A stretch of 64,000 bases of DNA from Macrotis lagotis (Eukaryota; Chordata; Mammalia; Peramelemorphia; Peramelidae): assembly GCF_037893015.1 (NCBI RefSeq), contig NC_133662.1:273603214-273667213 (forward strand), read 5' to 3'. The notes under the pieces were generated by a model, which searched no databases, had not been told where the DNA came from, and saw only the letters and a list, made by a program, of their open reading frames with translations. Made by a program: the position numbers and the translations under genes. Positions 34,374 to 47,340 of the stretch are shown here, piece after piece (the stretch's first letter is position 1; each line of letters opens with the position of its first letter).

Positions 34374-37095
34374 CTGTTTAGAGACCCTTAACTAAGGATC
34401 TCCCTGATGCTAACCAGAATCTGAGGATTGATGTGAGGGAGTTTTCTCACAATTCTACATCTCAAGCAGCCTCCATGTCTTATATGAGAACTGGCCTCTT
34501 ACTGGTCAGCCCGTTAATGTTTCCCTATTCCTTTGATTGAATGCAAATGCTTTGTGGGGATTCAAGGAATGGAGGTTGGAGTCAGGGAGTTGCACTTGTT
34601 ACTCTCTCCTCCCAACTCAGAAAGTCCCAAAACTTTCCTCCAACTAGAAATCAGATAATGCAATTGTGTATCCTGGTTTATTTCTATATATTATTCCCTT
34701 TTAATGCTCACAAATTTGGACTCTGCTCCCATGCTGAGAAAGCCTTGTCTCAATTGGATTTGCAATTGACAGACTTTGTTTAATAAGTTGATGTGCTCAG
34801 AAGCTCCAACTTTAGTTTCCCCAGTTATTTCTGATTTCCATTACAGATCATTGTCCTAGCTGTGATTTTTTTTTTTTAAATTGAATTCTCAGACATGGTG
34901 GTGCAGGATGGTGATGGGGACTTGGGAGTGTATTGTGTTCAAATTAGATCTTGTTTTAGTCCCTCAGGTCACTCCCTAACCCTAAAAGCACCTTTTAGCA
35001 GGAAATAAGATTGCAAAGGGGAACCTGGAAATCATATAAAACCATCCCCAAATCAAAGGAGCATCATTTATTATACTATTTTGTATCATATAGTAAATAG
35101 TATTTGCCTCCTAATAATATGTGTGGACCCAGCAGAGACCATCTCAAATATGCTGTTTGTCAAGGATTCTGGTCCTAGGAAAGGTAAATTCTAGAGACAA
35201 TCCAGAGCCCCTCAGCTCCAGACCAGCAGAATAACTTTTAAAGGTACTTTGAGGTGAGAACTTGGAGATAATTTGGATATGTTGATGAATGGATCTCGAG
35301 CAAAATTGGTCTATTTCTTGCCCACCCCTAAAACCTTGTAAAACTGAGATCTCAAATACCTTCCTTCCTTCTTCTCCTGCCCCAGCCTTCTTTCTCCTCC
35401 ATTGGGTCCATATTTCCTAGTGATCCCATCTCTGATTCATGGTTAAATGAGTGATACTCTCTGCTTCCCTCCTCCCCAGTTTCTTTCCCCATTTGTCACT
35501 GCTTGTCTCTGTGCCTTATTAAAGTGACTGCTACCCTGTTTCATTCTGTGATCTTTCCCAGTGAATACTTGCCTCTATTTCTTTAATTCATGTGGGGCAT
35601 GGGATGAAGACATGACAACTGGATTTCTAACCAGGAACTGGCAGAAGGATACAGGAATGAAGTATAAGAAACCTGGAAAGGGGATTGAAGCATTTCCTGT
35701 AAGGAAGAGTAGGGTGCTAAGGTCCTTGCCCAAGCTCCCATAGAAGAGTAAGCCTATTGGGTAAGTCTGAAGTTTAAGAAAGTGTAAAGTTGGAGATGGT
35801 GCTCTGGGGACACGAGATGTGATTGGGAATCTGATTTAAGATTTAGAGGCAAGGGAACTCAAGTAGTAGCTGTGCCTAAGAGGGAAGATTATTCCTGATG
35901 GTCACAGAGGATACTCATTAGGAGCTCAGGGTGGGTGGGATGAGAAATGGAAAGGAGAGCCAGCAGGAACCCAGTACCATATAGAATTCAGCTTTAAATA
36001 GAACCTGCACCTGAAGAGCTGGCTGGCAGACAGTGAGCTCAGTTCCTCTGGCTCTTACTTACAGTCAGCCCACTTTGGTTGAGTCTCAGTCCTAAGAGCA
36101 CCACCCTTCCCAGCCCCTGAGGTCCCAGAATGGGCACTTTCCTTCTAGGAGTCTGGGCAAGGACCTTAGCTCCTTGTTCTTCCTTACAGGGAATGCCTCA
36201 ATTTCCTTTCCAGTTTTTTATATTTCACTCCCTTCACTTTTTCTCTGACCCAGAGTCACTATCTTCCTGACTGATCCTTGGCCAACACCTTCCTTCTCCG
36301 GACTCTGCTTTTCCAATGGCTGTCTCCAAGGCTTGAAATGTTCTTTCCTCACCTCAGTCTCTTAGCTTCTCACCTTCTGAAAAAGCAATTCCTGGTACCT
36401 AAAAGTGATTGCACTTTTCCTGAGAACTCAGACTTCTTTCTTTGCAGACTTTTCCCAGGTCTGCAAATTCCACCATAGAGTAGAACTTCACCTGGGCTAC
36501 TATCCACCAGCCAGGTTATCCTTGGAAACTGTATCCTCCATTGCTCCCTCTTTCATCCTCAGACACTCCTCCTAAGAAGAAAGACTGCCAAGATAAAATT
36601 TGGGGAACAGACTAACTGAAAGTAGTGGGCCCTCTACTTTGAACAGCAGACAATAAATGGCATATGTTAATGGAAATACAGATTTGATGGAACTGAATTT
36701 GTCCTAAACTAAATTATTATTTGGCATCATTTAAAGATACATGTGTTTTCCTATTAGGATAATTGTGGTATTTCAATTTGCAAAGGTAGGTCAGACCTTA
36801 ATGCAAAGTACATTGAAAACTTGAAATAAAGATATTTGACATTTAGAAATAGAAATAAAGAATCAAAGTATATTTGGATTACAATTATGTTATCTATTAT
36901 AGTATCCATATATATAATTATATATACAATCTATGTAAGATAATTTGGAAATGCATTAATCAAATTGATATCATTTGACTGTCAATTTTATTTCACATTT
37001 TAAATCCATATTATTATTTGTATTACTATTATAATTTTTCTTATATTGAGACTTTTGAGAAACTATTGTGTATGAAATGTTACTAATTAACAATG
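34374..37095. other. No gene recognised; old repeats likely
   Basis: The text 35500-35590 (gtgccttattaaagtgactg, then tgcctctatttctttaattc) looks like the end of an old LTR, but I see no partner. The right part near 36280-36370 (ggcttgaaatgttctttcct) resembles an L2-type 3' end. The only structure I can support is the imperfect inverted repeat listed separately. Confidence 0.45.
35650..36250. repeat. Imperfect inverted repeat
   Basis: The text ggaaaggggattgaagcatt with gctaaggtccttgcccaagc at 35680-35740 is the reverse complement of 36150-36230, where gggcaaggaccttagctcct appears. Similarity is strongest over about 90 bases and can be followed weakly inward to about 35880 and 36050. It may be two copies of one unrecognised repeat in opposite orientation. 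Confidence 0.65.
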
Positions 37096-37099
37096 ATTT

Positions 37100-37570
37100 C
37101 TAGGGATTGATGTAATGCCCTTTGCCCTAGCAACGCCACTTATAAGTTTGCATCCCCAAAGAGATGAAAAACAAAAAGGAAAAGGACTTAGATATATGAG
37201 GATGTTTGTGGCAGCTTTTTTCTAGTGGCAAGAAATTGGAAATTGTGAGTATGTCCTTTAGTTTGGCAATGGCTGAACAAATTGTAGTGTGTGATTATAA
37301 TGGCTTGCTATTCTCCTATAAGAAATGATGAGCAGGATGCTCTCAGAAAAACCTGGAAAGATATGCATGAGCTGATGAAAAATGAAATGTACCATGAATA
37401 CAATAACAGTAATATTATCAGATGATCAGCTATGATTGACTTAACTTTGCTCAGTGATACAATGATCCAAGACATCCCTGAAGGACTTATGATGAAGAAT
37501 TCTATCAGTTCCCAGAGAAAAAGCTAATAGTGTCTCCATACCGATGGAAGCAGACTCTTTTGTACTTTAT
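37100..37570 (+). mobile_element. Old L1 3' end
   Basis: The texts ttgccctagcaacgccactt, cagcttttttctagtggcaa and aagaaatgatgagcaggatg give the ORF2 C-terminus and start of the 3' UTR, diverged and without an open frame. Confidence 0.75.
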
Positions 37571-37573
37571 TTT

Positions 37574-38010
37574 TGAGGATCATAGATTAATCAGTGGAAG
37601 AGAACTGAAAGACCAGGAATCCAACCCCCTAAAACTGAGGCTGCTCACTGGTTCAGGAACTTGCCCAGGAAGCCATGGCTAACAAGTCTGAAAAAAAGAA
37701 ATCCAAGGCAGGTTTTCCTGCCCCCAAATCTAGCCTTGTTTCACCACACCACAGAGAAGTCTCTTGGAATTCCAGCTGTCATACACCTCTTTCACCTCAG
37801 TCACCTTAACAATGGCTCCCCAGTCCTTCTGGCTCCTGTATCCATGGTGCTTCCCTTTGCTCAATAAAACAGATCATATCTTCTCTGAGAACTAGAAGAC
37901 CTGGGTGAGGAATCAGGGATGAACTTGGAGAGAAACGTGGAATTTAGTTTTCTTTAGGGAAAGGGCTGTGGATCCAGAACTGCTCCTTGTTGAGAATCAT
38001 CCCTTTATGT
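37574..38010. repeat. Duplicate of the KRAB-B exon region
   Basis: This segment aligns by eye with 24940-25375, over both intron flanks and the exon. Shared blocks are aaaactgaggctg, tcactggttcagg, ggcaggttttcctgcc, gtgcttccctttgct and ccagaactgctcc versus ccagagctgctcc. A whole genomic piece was copied, not just an exon. Similarity ends on both sides, and no KRAB-A exon or fingers accompany it. Confidence 0.85.
37805..37900 (-). pseudogene. Relic KRAB-B exon
   Basis: It has the same length (96 nt) and splice borders as the live KRAB-B exon: acceptor cctcacccag and donor GTGACT. It reads LLVLREDMICFIEQREAPW and then ends in TAA as the last full codon. The preserved borders without indels, plus the stop, mark a once-functional exon of a related KRAB zinc-finger gene. 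Its fingers would be expected at lower coordinates, but none are seen between 29.7 and 37.5 kb. Confidence 0.85.
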
Positions 38011-39539
38011 TCCCACATATGAGTCTCTACTCACTCTTTAGGGCTAGACCAGAGCCTGTTTTGACCCTGGGGGGAATCACAACTGAGGGTCAGATCTAGT
38101 CACAAGATTCTTCTTGTAAGAACTGGAAGAAACCTCAGAGGGAGTCGAGTTCTTCTCTGAAAAGATCCCCTAAATCTTGGGGGCAGTTATAGCTACTGCC
38201 ACCAGACTCATGCCTCAGGCTCAGCCAGATGCCTCTCTGGAGATATAGGTGATAGGTGAAGCTGGGGAATGGGAAAGTAGGTTGTTATTATATTGGACCA
38301 GATGGTCTTGAGACCACCATGATGGTCTCTCCTTGAGGGAGGTTCAAGGTTTATTAAGAATAAGACCCCCCCCCAAAAGATTTTGTCTGCCACCAGCTTC
38401 TTTTTCTCCCTGATGACAAACCCTCCCAATCAACTTTTGCCCTCATCCTGATATGCTAATTGGCCAGCAGTGGAGCACCCCAAATCACAGATACTTCTCC
38501 ATTTATTTAAGCAATTTATTAATGTCAGATCTCTGGCTGACACTTTACTTCATATAAATTTGTCTGCTTAGGTGAGGAAGGAGGTGAGACAGGAAGGGGA
38601 CCTGTCTATCCCTGGAGGGAAGGGGTCTGAGCATGACTCAAGGACACATGGAGGCTAAGGTGGAGAAGGAAGAGGAGGAGGTAAAACCCTGGGCCTGGAG
38701 ACAGACATGTGGATGCTGATGGGGAGGGTTAGAAGACACATGTGCTGAAGGGAGGCAAAAGCCTCTCTGCATTCAAGCCAAACGTCATCCAGAGCAGATT
38801 TGGTCTCTCTGAAACTCTTCTGCTTTCACATGGAAGGGTTTTTTAAGATTGATTTTTTTGTAGGGTGTTTTTGTTGGAGTAGGGAGGTAGGAGACCCTGA
38901 AGTGAAGGCAACCCTGGGGGCTGTAGTGGGGGAAGGGGAGACAGAGACAGAGAGAGAGAGAGAGAGAGCGCAAACGAGAGCCCAGTACTGTACAGTGAAA
39001 GTAACAGGTGATTTTTTTGGAATGTGGATTTCCTTCAGAATTGTTCATGCAAAGTCTGATTTGTGTGATTGGATTTTATGTAAAACAGGAATTGCCTTTC
39101 TTGAGAATTCTACTCTGGGAAGGTATTGGGAGCACACCCTCTCCTCCAGTAGGAACCTACCTCCCCACTGGAGTAACCTCTTCCTGCTGAATGAGCCCAT
39201 GTCTTTGGGATCTTCAATGCAGTGTTGCTTCTATGGGAGTTACTCTCTATATAAGAGTGTATGTGGTAAATGGGGGCCTCTTCCCCGTCTTTTTTTATTT
39301 CCTCTTCCCCATTTGCCAAGACAGCTTTGCATTGAACTGATTCCCATTGCTTTATATGTTATTCTCAGCATTAGAACTTAGGAATGAGCCAGGAATCTGC
39401 CCCTCTCCATATCCCTGTCTTCTATATACTTCATGCATGTCAGCCTCCCAGCTTCCAAGTACTCATGTAGCTATAGTCAATGATCAAAGCAAGCCTGCCT
39501 GTTCCTTTAGGGTTCATTCCCCAGTATTCCACTCAACCA
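38011..39539. other. No gene recognised
   Basis: A 193-codon open frame (38800-39381) contains a GA-repeat-coded ETERERER stretch and no recognisable domain. I judge it chance. The rest shows no clear repeat family. Confidence 0.45.
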
Positions 39540-39552
39540 TTTCATTCACATA

Positions 39553-40078
39553 ATAATGGTTTGTCCTTCATTTTCATAATGTAGGTTCTTTTCCCTTTTT
39601 GATGATCAATCTCTTTGTCATCTTGCTTATTTTTAAAATTTTTATTTTTTGGCTTTTGCAAGGCAATGGGGTCACACAGCTAGGTAATTATTAAGTGTCT
39701 GAGGCCAGATAAACTCAAGTCCTCCTGACTCCAGGGCCAGTGCTCTATCCTTTGCACCACCTAACTGCCCCTGCCCTTCATTTTTGAAGAAGACCATGAC
39801 ATCAGGGAGGTAATGTCCTGACAAGCAGTTGAATTGGATTTGAGTGTGGGGGGGGTTGTGCTAAGTCACCAGCCTCATTTTCTCCTCCAGAGTCATCTGG
39901 GTCCAGTGGTCAGATATAAATCAGGTTGACTGCAGATGGCCCTGGATGCAAGGCAATCAAGGTTAATTGATTTGCCCAATGTCACATTGTAAGTGGCAAG
40001 TGTTTGAGGTTGGATTCAAACTCCCATCCTCCTGAATCCAAGACCAGTTCTCTATCCACTTTACCACTTAGCTGCCCC
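39553..40078 (-). mobile_element. Mar4-type SINE split by a WSINE
   Basis: The flanks atttcattcacat at 39540-39552 and 40079-40091 form a 13-bp target-site duplication. The antisense Mar4 copy (tttttgaagaagaccatgac to accacttagctgcccc) is interrupted near its 3' end by the WSINE at about 39625-39771. That gives a relative order: Mar4 first, WSINE later. Confidence 0.82.
39625..39771 (-). mobile_element. WSINE-type SINE, diverged
   Basis: The copy has gcaaggcaatggggtcacac (an internal deletion of the gcttgcccaaggcc part) and ends at cacctaactgcccc. Confidence 0.8.
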
Positions 40079-40699
40079 ATTTCATTCACATGGGCCTGGC
40101 TTGACTGATGCTTCTCACTCTAAGGGTTGATACAGATAGAGGAGCCATCCAGACAGAACCTAGAGATCCCCAGCTTAGATGTATGGTCTTTGTAGCAATG
40201 GACATGATATGGGAGGACATGACCTACAGTCAAGGAGGGAAGGTCCCTTGGAGAGGAGTAAGGGAGGAACTTAATCTGTCTCTGTTTTCAACCTCTGTAA
40301 AAGTGACTCTTCAAAAGCACTTTTACGCCATTTTAAGGAAAGAAGTCTGCCTGGGGAGCTTTGGTCTTAGGATGGAAGTAGGAGAGGACATTCCAGGTTA
40401 GGAAGGACTAGACCTGAGCATGGACTGAGGAGGGATGGAGAGGAGATTATCTCAGCAGGAGGGGAGAGGTCAAACCTATGGGTCTTCCTGCTTAACCTTA
40501 ATAGGAATCAGCTGGGTGAGATAAGCAACTCCAAAATGATTTCAGGCTTAGAAGTCAGTCAGAAAGAGATTGGTAGTGGTGGTACAGTGGACACAGCACA
40601 GTCCTTGCAGTCCAGAATTCCAGTCTGACCATAATCATTTACTTGCTGTGATATATCTTGGATAAAAGTCACTTACTTCTACCTCAGATTCCTTCATTG

Positions 40700-42750
40700 T
40701 AAAATGCAGACAATAATAACACCTGTATGAACACAGTCACAAAATACTTTTCCCGTGTGGGCTCATGGGTAGGCCAAGTCAATGTAAGAAGGATGACAAT
40801 ACCACATAGAGGAATTTTCTTATTCAGTGTCATGCCAATGAAACTATCAAAGAATAATTTTATAGTCTGAAAAATATTAACAAAATTCATTTGGAGAAAC
40901 AGAAATGTCAAGAATATCAAGGGCAGAGAGGGAAATAAAGGAAATAAGGAAACCTAGAAATGTGAGATCCCCACTACACAACAAAACTATAATTGTTGAA
41001 ACAGTTTGGTAGTGGGTAAGAAGCAGAGTATGATCAGGTATACCAAATACAGAAATGAATGAGCATAATGGAAGTGTGTGATAAACTCAAAGATCCCAGT
41101 TACTGGGGTTCTGAGTGATAGAAACTTTTGGGAAAATTTGAAAGCAGTCTGGCAAAAACTAGGGACAGATCAATAACTCATACCACATACCAGGATAAGC
41201 TCAAAACAGGTACATGATTTAGACACAAATTATTGTAACAAGGAAGACAAATGGATCGGGTGGGGAAAGAGTTTATGATCAGACAAGAGATAGAGAGCTT
41301 TACAGGAGGAATAATTTTGATTACTTAAAATTAAAAATTTTTCACAAAACCAAAGTTGCTAAAATTAGAATAAAAACAGGAAACTAAGTTTCTGTTAAAA
41401 GTCTCTTTTTCTAAAATATATAGAAGGAAAGAGTAGAAGAAATTCCTCAGTTGATAAATGATTAAAGGATCAGAAGAGGCAATTTTCAAAAGAAGAAACC
41501 AAAGTTATCAATAGCATATTAAAAAATTCGAATACCACCCCACACCCATATGGCTTGGCTAAGATACCAGAAAAGGAAAATGATAAATGCTGAAGGAGAT
41601 GTGGGAAAATAGGTCCACTAATGCAATATTGGTGGAACTGTGAACTGGTCTAGCCATTCTGGAAAATATGTTGAAACTATGCCAAAAAACTATTACATTG
41701 TGCACATTCTTGGATCCAGATACTACTGCTAGGTTTATGCCCCAAAGAGATCAAAGAAAGATGAAAATGACCCATATATACATAAGTATTTATAGTAGCT
41801 CTTTTTTGTGGTGGCCAAATATTAGAAATTAAGAAGATGCTCTTTAGTTAGAGAATAACAGAATGGATTATGGCAATTGGATATCATTGTGTTATAAGAA
41901 ATGATGAAGGTTATGATTTCAGAAAAAATTTGAGAAGACATGAATGAACTAATGTAGTATGAAATGAGCAGAACCAGTAGATCAATTTGTATAATAACAT
42001 TACAAAGATAATCAATTTTGAATGTCTTTGCAACTCTGGCCAATACAACAACCAATCACAATTCTTTTTCTGTTATTTTATTTTTTCAATTTCATGCAAA
42101 GATAGTTTTAAACATTCATCTTTTCTAAGTTTTTGAATTCCACATTTTTCTACCTCCCTTCCTTCTCCCCCCCCCCCCCATGACAAGGAGTAATCTGATA
42201 TGGGTTATACATGTTTAACATATTTCCGTATTAGTCACGTTGTAAAAGAAGAATCAGAATTAAAGATAATAAAAACCATGAGAAACAAAGAAAACAAAAC
42301 AAATTTATAAAAAATGAAAATAGTCTGCATTCATACACCATGGATTTTTCCCTCTGGATGTGGAGATTTTCCATCACAAATCTTTTAGAATTGCCTTGAT
42401 CACTGAATTGCCAATAAGTCCAGCATATTTGATCATCTCACAATGTTGCTGTTAAAAGACCAATCACATTTCTAAAGGAATCATGATGAAACAAGCTGTC
42501 AATCTCCAGACAGAAAACTAGTGGACTCAGAGTGGAGACTGAAGCATAATTTCTTCTCTTTCTTTTTATTACTTTTTTATTGGCTATAGCTAATGAAGAA
42601 ATTTGCTTTCCATGATCATACATATTTGTAATATGGGTTTTGTTCTTCTCATTGTATAGGGGAAATGAAAAATGAGAGACAGAGACAAAGGCAAAGAGAG
42701 AGAATTTAGAACGGAAATGAAATAAAAATTTAATTTTAAAAAGCTACTAC
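40700..42750 (+). mobile_element. Old L1: ORF2 3' half and 3' UTR, with nested insertion
   Basis: The ORF2-like text runs from ttcttattcagtgtcatgcc at 40818 through the C-terminus at 41640-41830. The 3' UTR is split. It stops at ccaatcacaattct (42050-42063) and resumes at ccaatcacatttct (42460-42473), followed by aaaggaatcatgatgaaaca. No frame survives. Confidence 0.78.
42064..42459 (-). mobile_element. L1 3' UTR piece nested in another L1
   Basis: This antisense L1 3' end (gtcacgttgtaaaagaagaa, then cacaatgttgctgtta near 42440) is flanked by the 14-bp near-duplicate ccaatcacaattct and ccaatcacatttct. It inserted into the 3' UTR of the plus-strand L1. A poly(C) run lies at about 42167-42179. 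Confidence 0.75.
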
Positions 42751-42797
42751 CCAGTTCTTAATTGTCAAAACTAATAACTTTTCCCACAATACTCATT

Positions 42798-45700
42798 TTT
42801 TTAAATGTTCACTTTTTATTTAAATTTATTTTTATTAATGATATTATTTGAGTTTTACATTTTCCCCAATCTTGCTCCACCTCCCCCTACAGAGAGCACT
42901 CTGTCAGTCTTTACTTTGTTTCCATGTTGTACCTTGATCCAAATTGGTTATGAGAGAGAAATCATATCCTTAAAGAGTAGAGAAGTCTAAGAGCTAACAA
43001 GATTAGACAATAAGCTATCTGTTTTTTTTTTCTAAATTAAAGGGAATAGTCCTTGTACTTTGTTCAAACTCCACAGCTCCTTATCTGGATACAGATGGTA
43101 TTCTCCTTTGCAGACAGCCCAAAATTGTTCCCGATTATTGCCCTGATGGAATGAGCAAGTCCTTCAAAGTTGAGCATCACTCCCATGTTGCTGTTAGGTT
43201 GTACAGTGTTTTTCTGGTTCTGCTCATCTCACTCAGCATCAGTTCATACAAATCCCTCCAGGTTTCCCTGAAATCTCATCCCTCCTGGTTTCTAATAGAA
43301 CAATAGTGTTCCATGACATACATATACCACAGTTTGCTAAGCCATTCCCCAGTTGAAGGACATTTACTGGATTTCCAATTCTTTGCCACCACAAACAGGG
43401 CTGCTATAAATATTTTTGTACAAGTAATGTTTTTACCCTTTTTCCTCATCTCTTCAGGGTATAGATCCAGTAGTGATATTGCTGGGTCAAAGGGTATGCA
43501 CATTTTTGTTGCCCTTTTGGAATAGTTCCAAATAGCTCTCCAGAAGGGTTGGATGAGTTCATAGCTCCACCAACAGTGTAATAGTGTCCCAGATTTCCCA
43601 CATCCCTTCCAACAATGATCATTATCCTTACTGGTCATACTGGCCAATCTGAGAGGTGTGAGGTGGTACCTCAGAGAAGCTTTAATTTGCATTTCTCTAA
43701 TAATTAATGATTTAGAGCATTTTTTCATATGGCTATAGATTACTTTGATCTCCTCATCTGTAAATTGCCTTTGCATATCCTCTGACCATTTGTCAATTGG
43801 GGAGTGGCTTTTTGTTTTAAAAATATGACTCAGTTCTCTGTATATTTTAGAAATGAGTCCTTTGTCAGAATCATTAGTTGTAAAGATTGTTTCCCAATTT
43901 ACTACATTTCTTTTGATCTTGGTTACATTGGTTTTATCTGTGCAAAAACTTTTTAATGTAATCGAAATCATCTAATTGGATTTTGGTGATGTTCTCCAAC
44001 TCTTCCTTAGTCATAAACTGTTCCCCTTTCCACAGATCTGACAGGTAGACTAGTCCTTGATATTCTAATTTGCTTATAGTATTGTTTTTTATCTCTATGT
44101 CCTGTAACCATTTGGATCTTATCTTGGTAAAGGGTGTGAGGTGTTGGTCTAATCTAAGTTTCTTCCATACTCACTTCCAATTATCCCAGCAATTTTTATC
44201 AAAGAGGGAGTTTTTATCCCAATGGCCTGACTCTTTGGGTTTATCAAACAGCAGCTTACTCTAATCATCTCCTGCTTTTACACCTAGTCTATTCCACTGG
44301 TCCACCATTCTATTTCTTAACCAATACCAAACAGTTTTGATGACTGATGCTTTATAATATAATTTTAGATCGGGTAGGGCTAAGCCATCTTCTTTTGTAC
44401 TTTTTTTCATTAAGTTCCTGGCAATTCTTGACTTTTTATTTCTCCATATGAATTTACTTACAATTTTTTCTAACTTGTTAATTTTTTGGAATTTTGATTG
44501 GTAGGGCACTAAACAGATAGTTTAGTTTTGGTAGAATTGTCATTTTTATTATATTAGCTCTACCTATCCATGAGCAGTTGATATTTGCCTAGTTATTTAA
44601 ATCTGATTTAATTTGTGTGAGTAGTGTTTTATAATTGTTTTCAAAAAGGTTGTGAGTCTGTCTTGGCAAATAGACTCCCAAATATTTTATATTGTCTGAG
44701 GTTACTTTGAATGGGATTTCTCTTTCTAGCTCTTCCTGCTGTTTCTTTCTAGACATATATAGAAAAGTTGAGGATTTATGAGGGTTTATTTTATAACCTG
44801 CAACTTTGCTAAAATTGCTAATTGTTTCCAGTAGTTTTTTTAGATGATTTCTTGGGATTCTCTAGGTAGACCATCATGTCATCTGCAAAGAGTGAGAGTT
44901 TTGTCTCTTCCTTCCCAATTCTAATTGCTTTAATTTCTTTTTCTTCTCTAATTGCTGATGCTAACATTTCTAATACAATATTAAATAGTAGTGGTGATAA
45001 TGGGCACCCTTATTTGACCCCTGATCTTATTGGGAATGGCTCTAGCCTCTCCCCATTGAATATAATGCTTGTTGATGGTTTCAGATAGATACTGCTAATT
45101 ATTTTAAGGAACAGTCCATTTATTCCTACACTGTCTAATGTTTTTAATAGGAATGGATGCTGTATTTTGTCAAAAGCTTTTTCAGCCTCTATTGATATGA
45201 TCATATGATTCCTGATAGATTTGTTGCTGATATAATTGAGTATACTAACAGTTTTCCTAATATTGAACCAACCCTGCATTCCTGGAATAAATCCTACTTG
45301 ATCATAATGTATTATCCTAGTGATGACTTGTAATCATTTTGCTAAGATTTTATTTAGGATTTTTGCATCTATATTCATCAGGGAGATAGGTCTATAATTT
45401 TTTTTTTCTGTTTTTACTCTTCCTGGTTTAGGTAACAGTACCATATTGGTTTTGTAGAAAGAGTTAGGCAGAGTTCCATCTTTCCCTATTTTTCCAAAGA
45501 CTTTATATAGGATTGGAACCAATTGTTCCTTAAATGTCTGGTGGAATTCACTTGTGAATCCATCAGGCCCTGGAGATTTTTTTTTAAGGAGTTCAGTAAT
45601 GGCTTGCTGAATTTCTTTTTCTGAGATAGGGTTGTTTAGGTATTTAATCTCTTTTTCATTTAACTTGGGCAACTTATATTTTTGTAAATATTCATCCATT

Positions 45701-47340
45701 TCACTTAGATTATCAAATTTATTGGCATAGAGTTGGGCAAAATAGTTTCGAATTATTACTTTAATTTCCTCCTCATTGGTGGTGAGTTCACCTTTTTCAT
45801 TTATGATACTAGCAATTTGGTTTTCTTCTTTCTTTTTTTTTAATCAAATTGACCAGAGGTTTATCAATTTTTTTGGTTTTTTCATAATACCAACTTTTGG
45901 TTTTATTTATTAATTCAATAGCTTTTTTTGCTTTCAATTTTATTAATTTCTCCTTTAATTTTTAGAATTTCTAATTTGGTACTTAATTGGGAATTTTTGA
46001 TTTGTTCTTTCTCTAATTTTTTTAGTTGCATGTTTAGTTCATTGATTTCCTCTTTCTCCAATTTATTCATATAAGCATTTAGAGCTATAATGTATCCCCT
46101 GAGAGTTGCTTTGAATGAATCCCATAGGTTTTGGTATGTTGTTTCATTATTATCATTATCTAGGATAAAATGGTTAATTCTTTCTATAATTTGGTTTTTG
46201 GTCTACTCATTTTTTAAAATGAGGTTATTCAGTTTCCAATTTGTTCTGGGTCTATATCTCCTTGGCCCTGTATTGCATATAACTTTTATTGCATTGGGAT
46301 CTGAGAAAGATGTATTCACAATTTCTGCCTTTCTGCAGTTGATCATTAGGTTTTTATGTCCTAGTACATGGTCAATTTTTGTATAAGTTCCATGTACTGC
46401 AGAGAAAAAGGTATATTCCTTCCTATCCCCATTCAGTTTCCTCCATAAGTCTACCTTATCTAATTTTTCTAACAATCTATTTAACCTCCCTAATTTCTTT
46501 CTTGTTTGTTTTATGATTTGATTTATCTAGATCTGATAGCGGGAGGTTGAGCTCTCCCACTATTAGAGTTTTGCTGTCTATGTCTTCCTGTAATTCTTTC
46601 AGCTTCTCCTCTAAGAATTTGGGTGCTATCCCACTGGGTGCATATATATTCACTATTGAAATGATTTTATTGTCTATGGTACCTTTTAGGAGGATAAAGT
46701 TTCCTTCCTTATCTCTTTTAATGCTATCTATTTTTGCTGCTGCTTTGTCTGAGATAAGGATTGCTACTCCTGCTTTTTTTACTTCAGCTGAAGCAAAATA
46801 TATTTTGTTCCAACCTTTTACCTTTACTCTATATGTATCTCTCTGCTTCAAATGAGTTTCTTGTAAGCAGCATATTGTAGGATTCTGGTTTTTAATCCAT
46901 TCTGCTATGTGCTTACGTTTTAAGGGAGAGTTCATCCCATTAACATTCAAGGTTATGATTACTAATTCTTTATTGCCCTCTGTGCTATCTTCACTCTGTT
47001 TGTATTTTTCCCCCTTTCCCCCCTTTTATACATATTCCCCAGTCTTTTGTTTCTGAAAACCACCCTCTTCAGTGTTTTTGCCCACCTATATCACACCCTC
47101 CCCTTTCTTTCCCCTTTCCCTTTTTCCCTTTTCCCTTCCCTTCCTTTTGTTATTTCCCCTTATTTCCCCCACTCCCCTTCCCTTTTTCTTGCCCCCTCTC
47201 CCCTTTCCCCCTTTTAATACTTGAAAGGTTAGATGTTTTATAAGTTAACTGAGTATGTGTAAGTTGACTTCAAGCCAGATCTGATGAGAAGAAGATTCAG
47301 GTGTTTTTAACTGTGCCTGTCTTCTCTTGGCTGGAAGTCT
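42798..47340 (-). mobile_element. L1 of 4.5 kb: ORF2 and 3' UTR, lacking ORF1
   Basis: A perfect 14-bp target-site duplication, ccacaatactcatt, lies at 42784-42797 and 47341-47354. Reading on the minus strand, the element has an inter-ORF segment, then the ORF2 endonuclease from about 46950 (NVNGMNSPLKRKHIAEW, ICCLQETHLKQRD). The reverse transcriptase ([15 protein letters not shown] at 45600, FADDMMVY at about 44870-44890) and the C-terminal Cys-rich segment (CWKGCGKSGTLLHCWW at about 43600) follow. The 3' UTR ends near 42800. ORF2 is broken by several stops and shifts, leaving open pieces of 60-230 codons. The 5' end falls just after ORF1, an ordinary 5' truncation. The subfamily matches 31753-32405 and 13112-14039. 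Confidence 0.92.

Noticed and set aside
37600-38500. A second complete KRAB zinc-finger gene near the relic KRAB-B exon
   Set aside because: I looked for a KRAB-A exon about 440 bp further and for finger repeats at lower coordinates. Neither is visible.
38800-39381. 193-codon plus-strand frame
   Set aside because: It contains a microsatellite-coded ETERERER run, has no domain and no neighbouring gene support.
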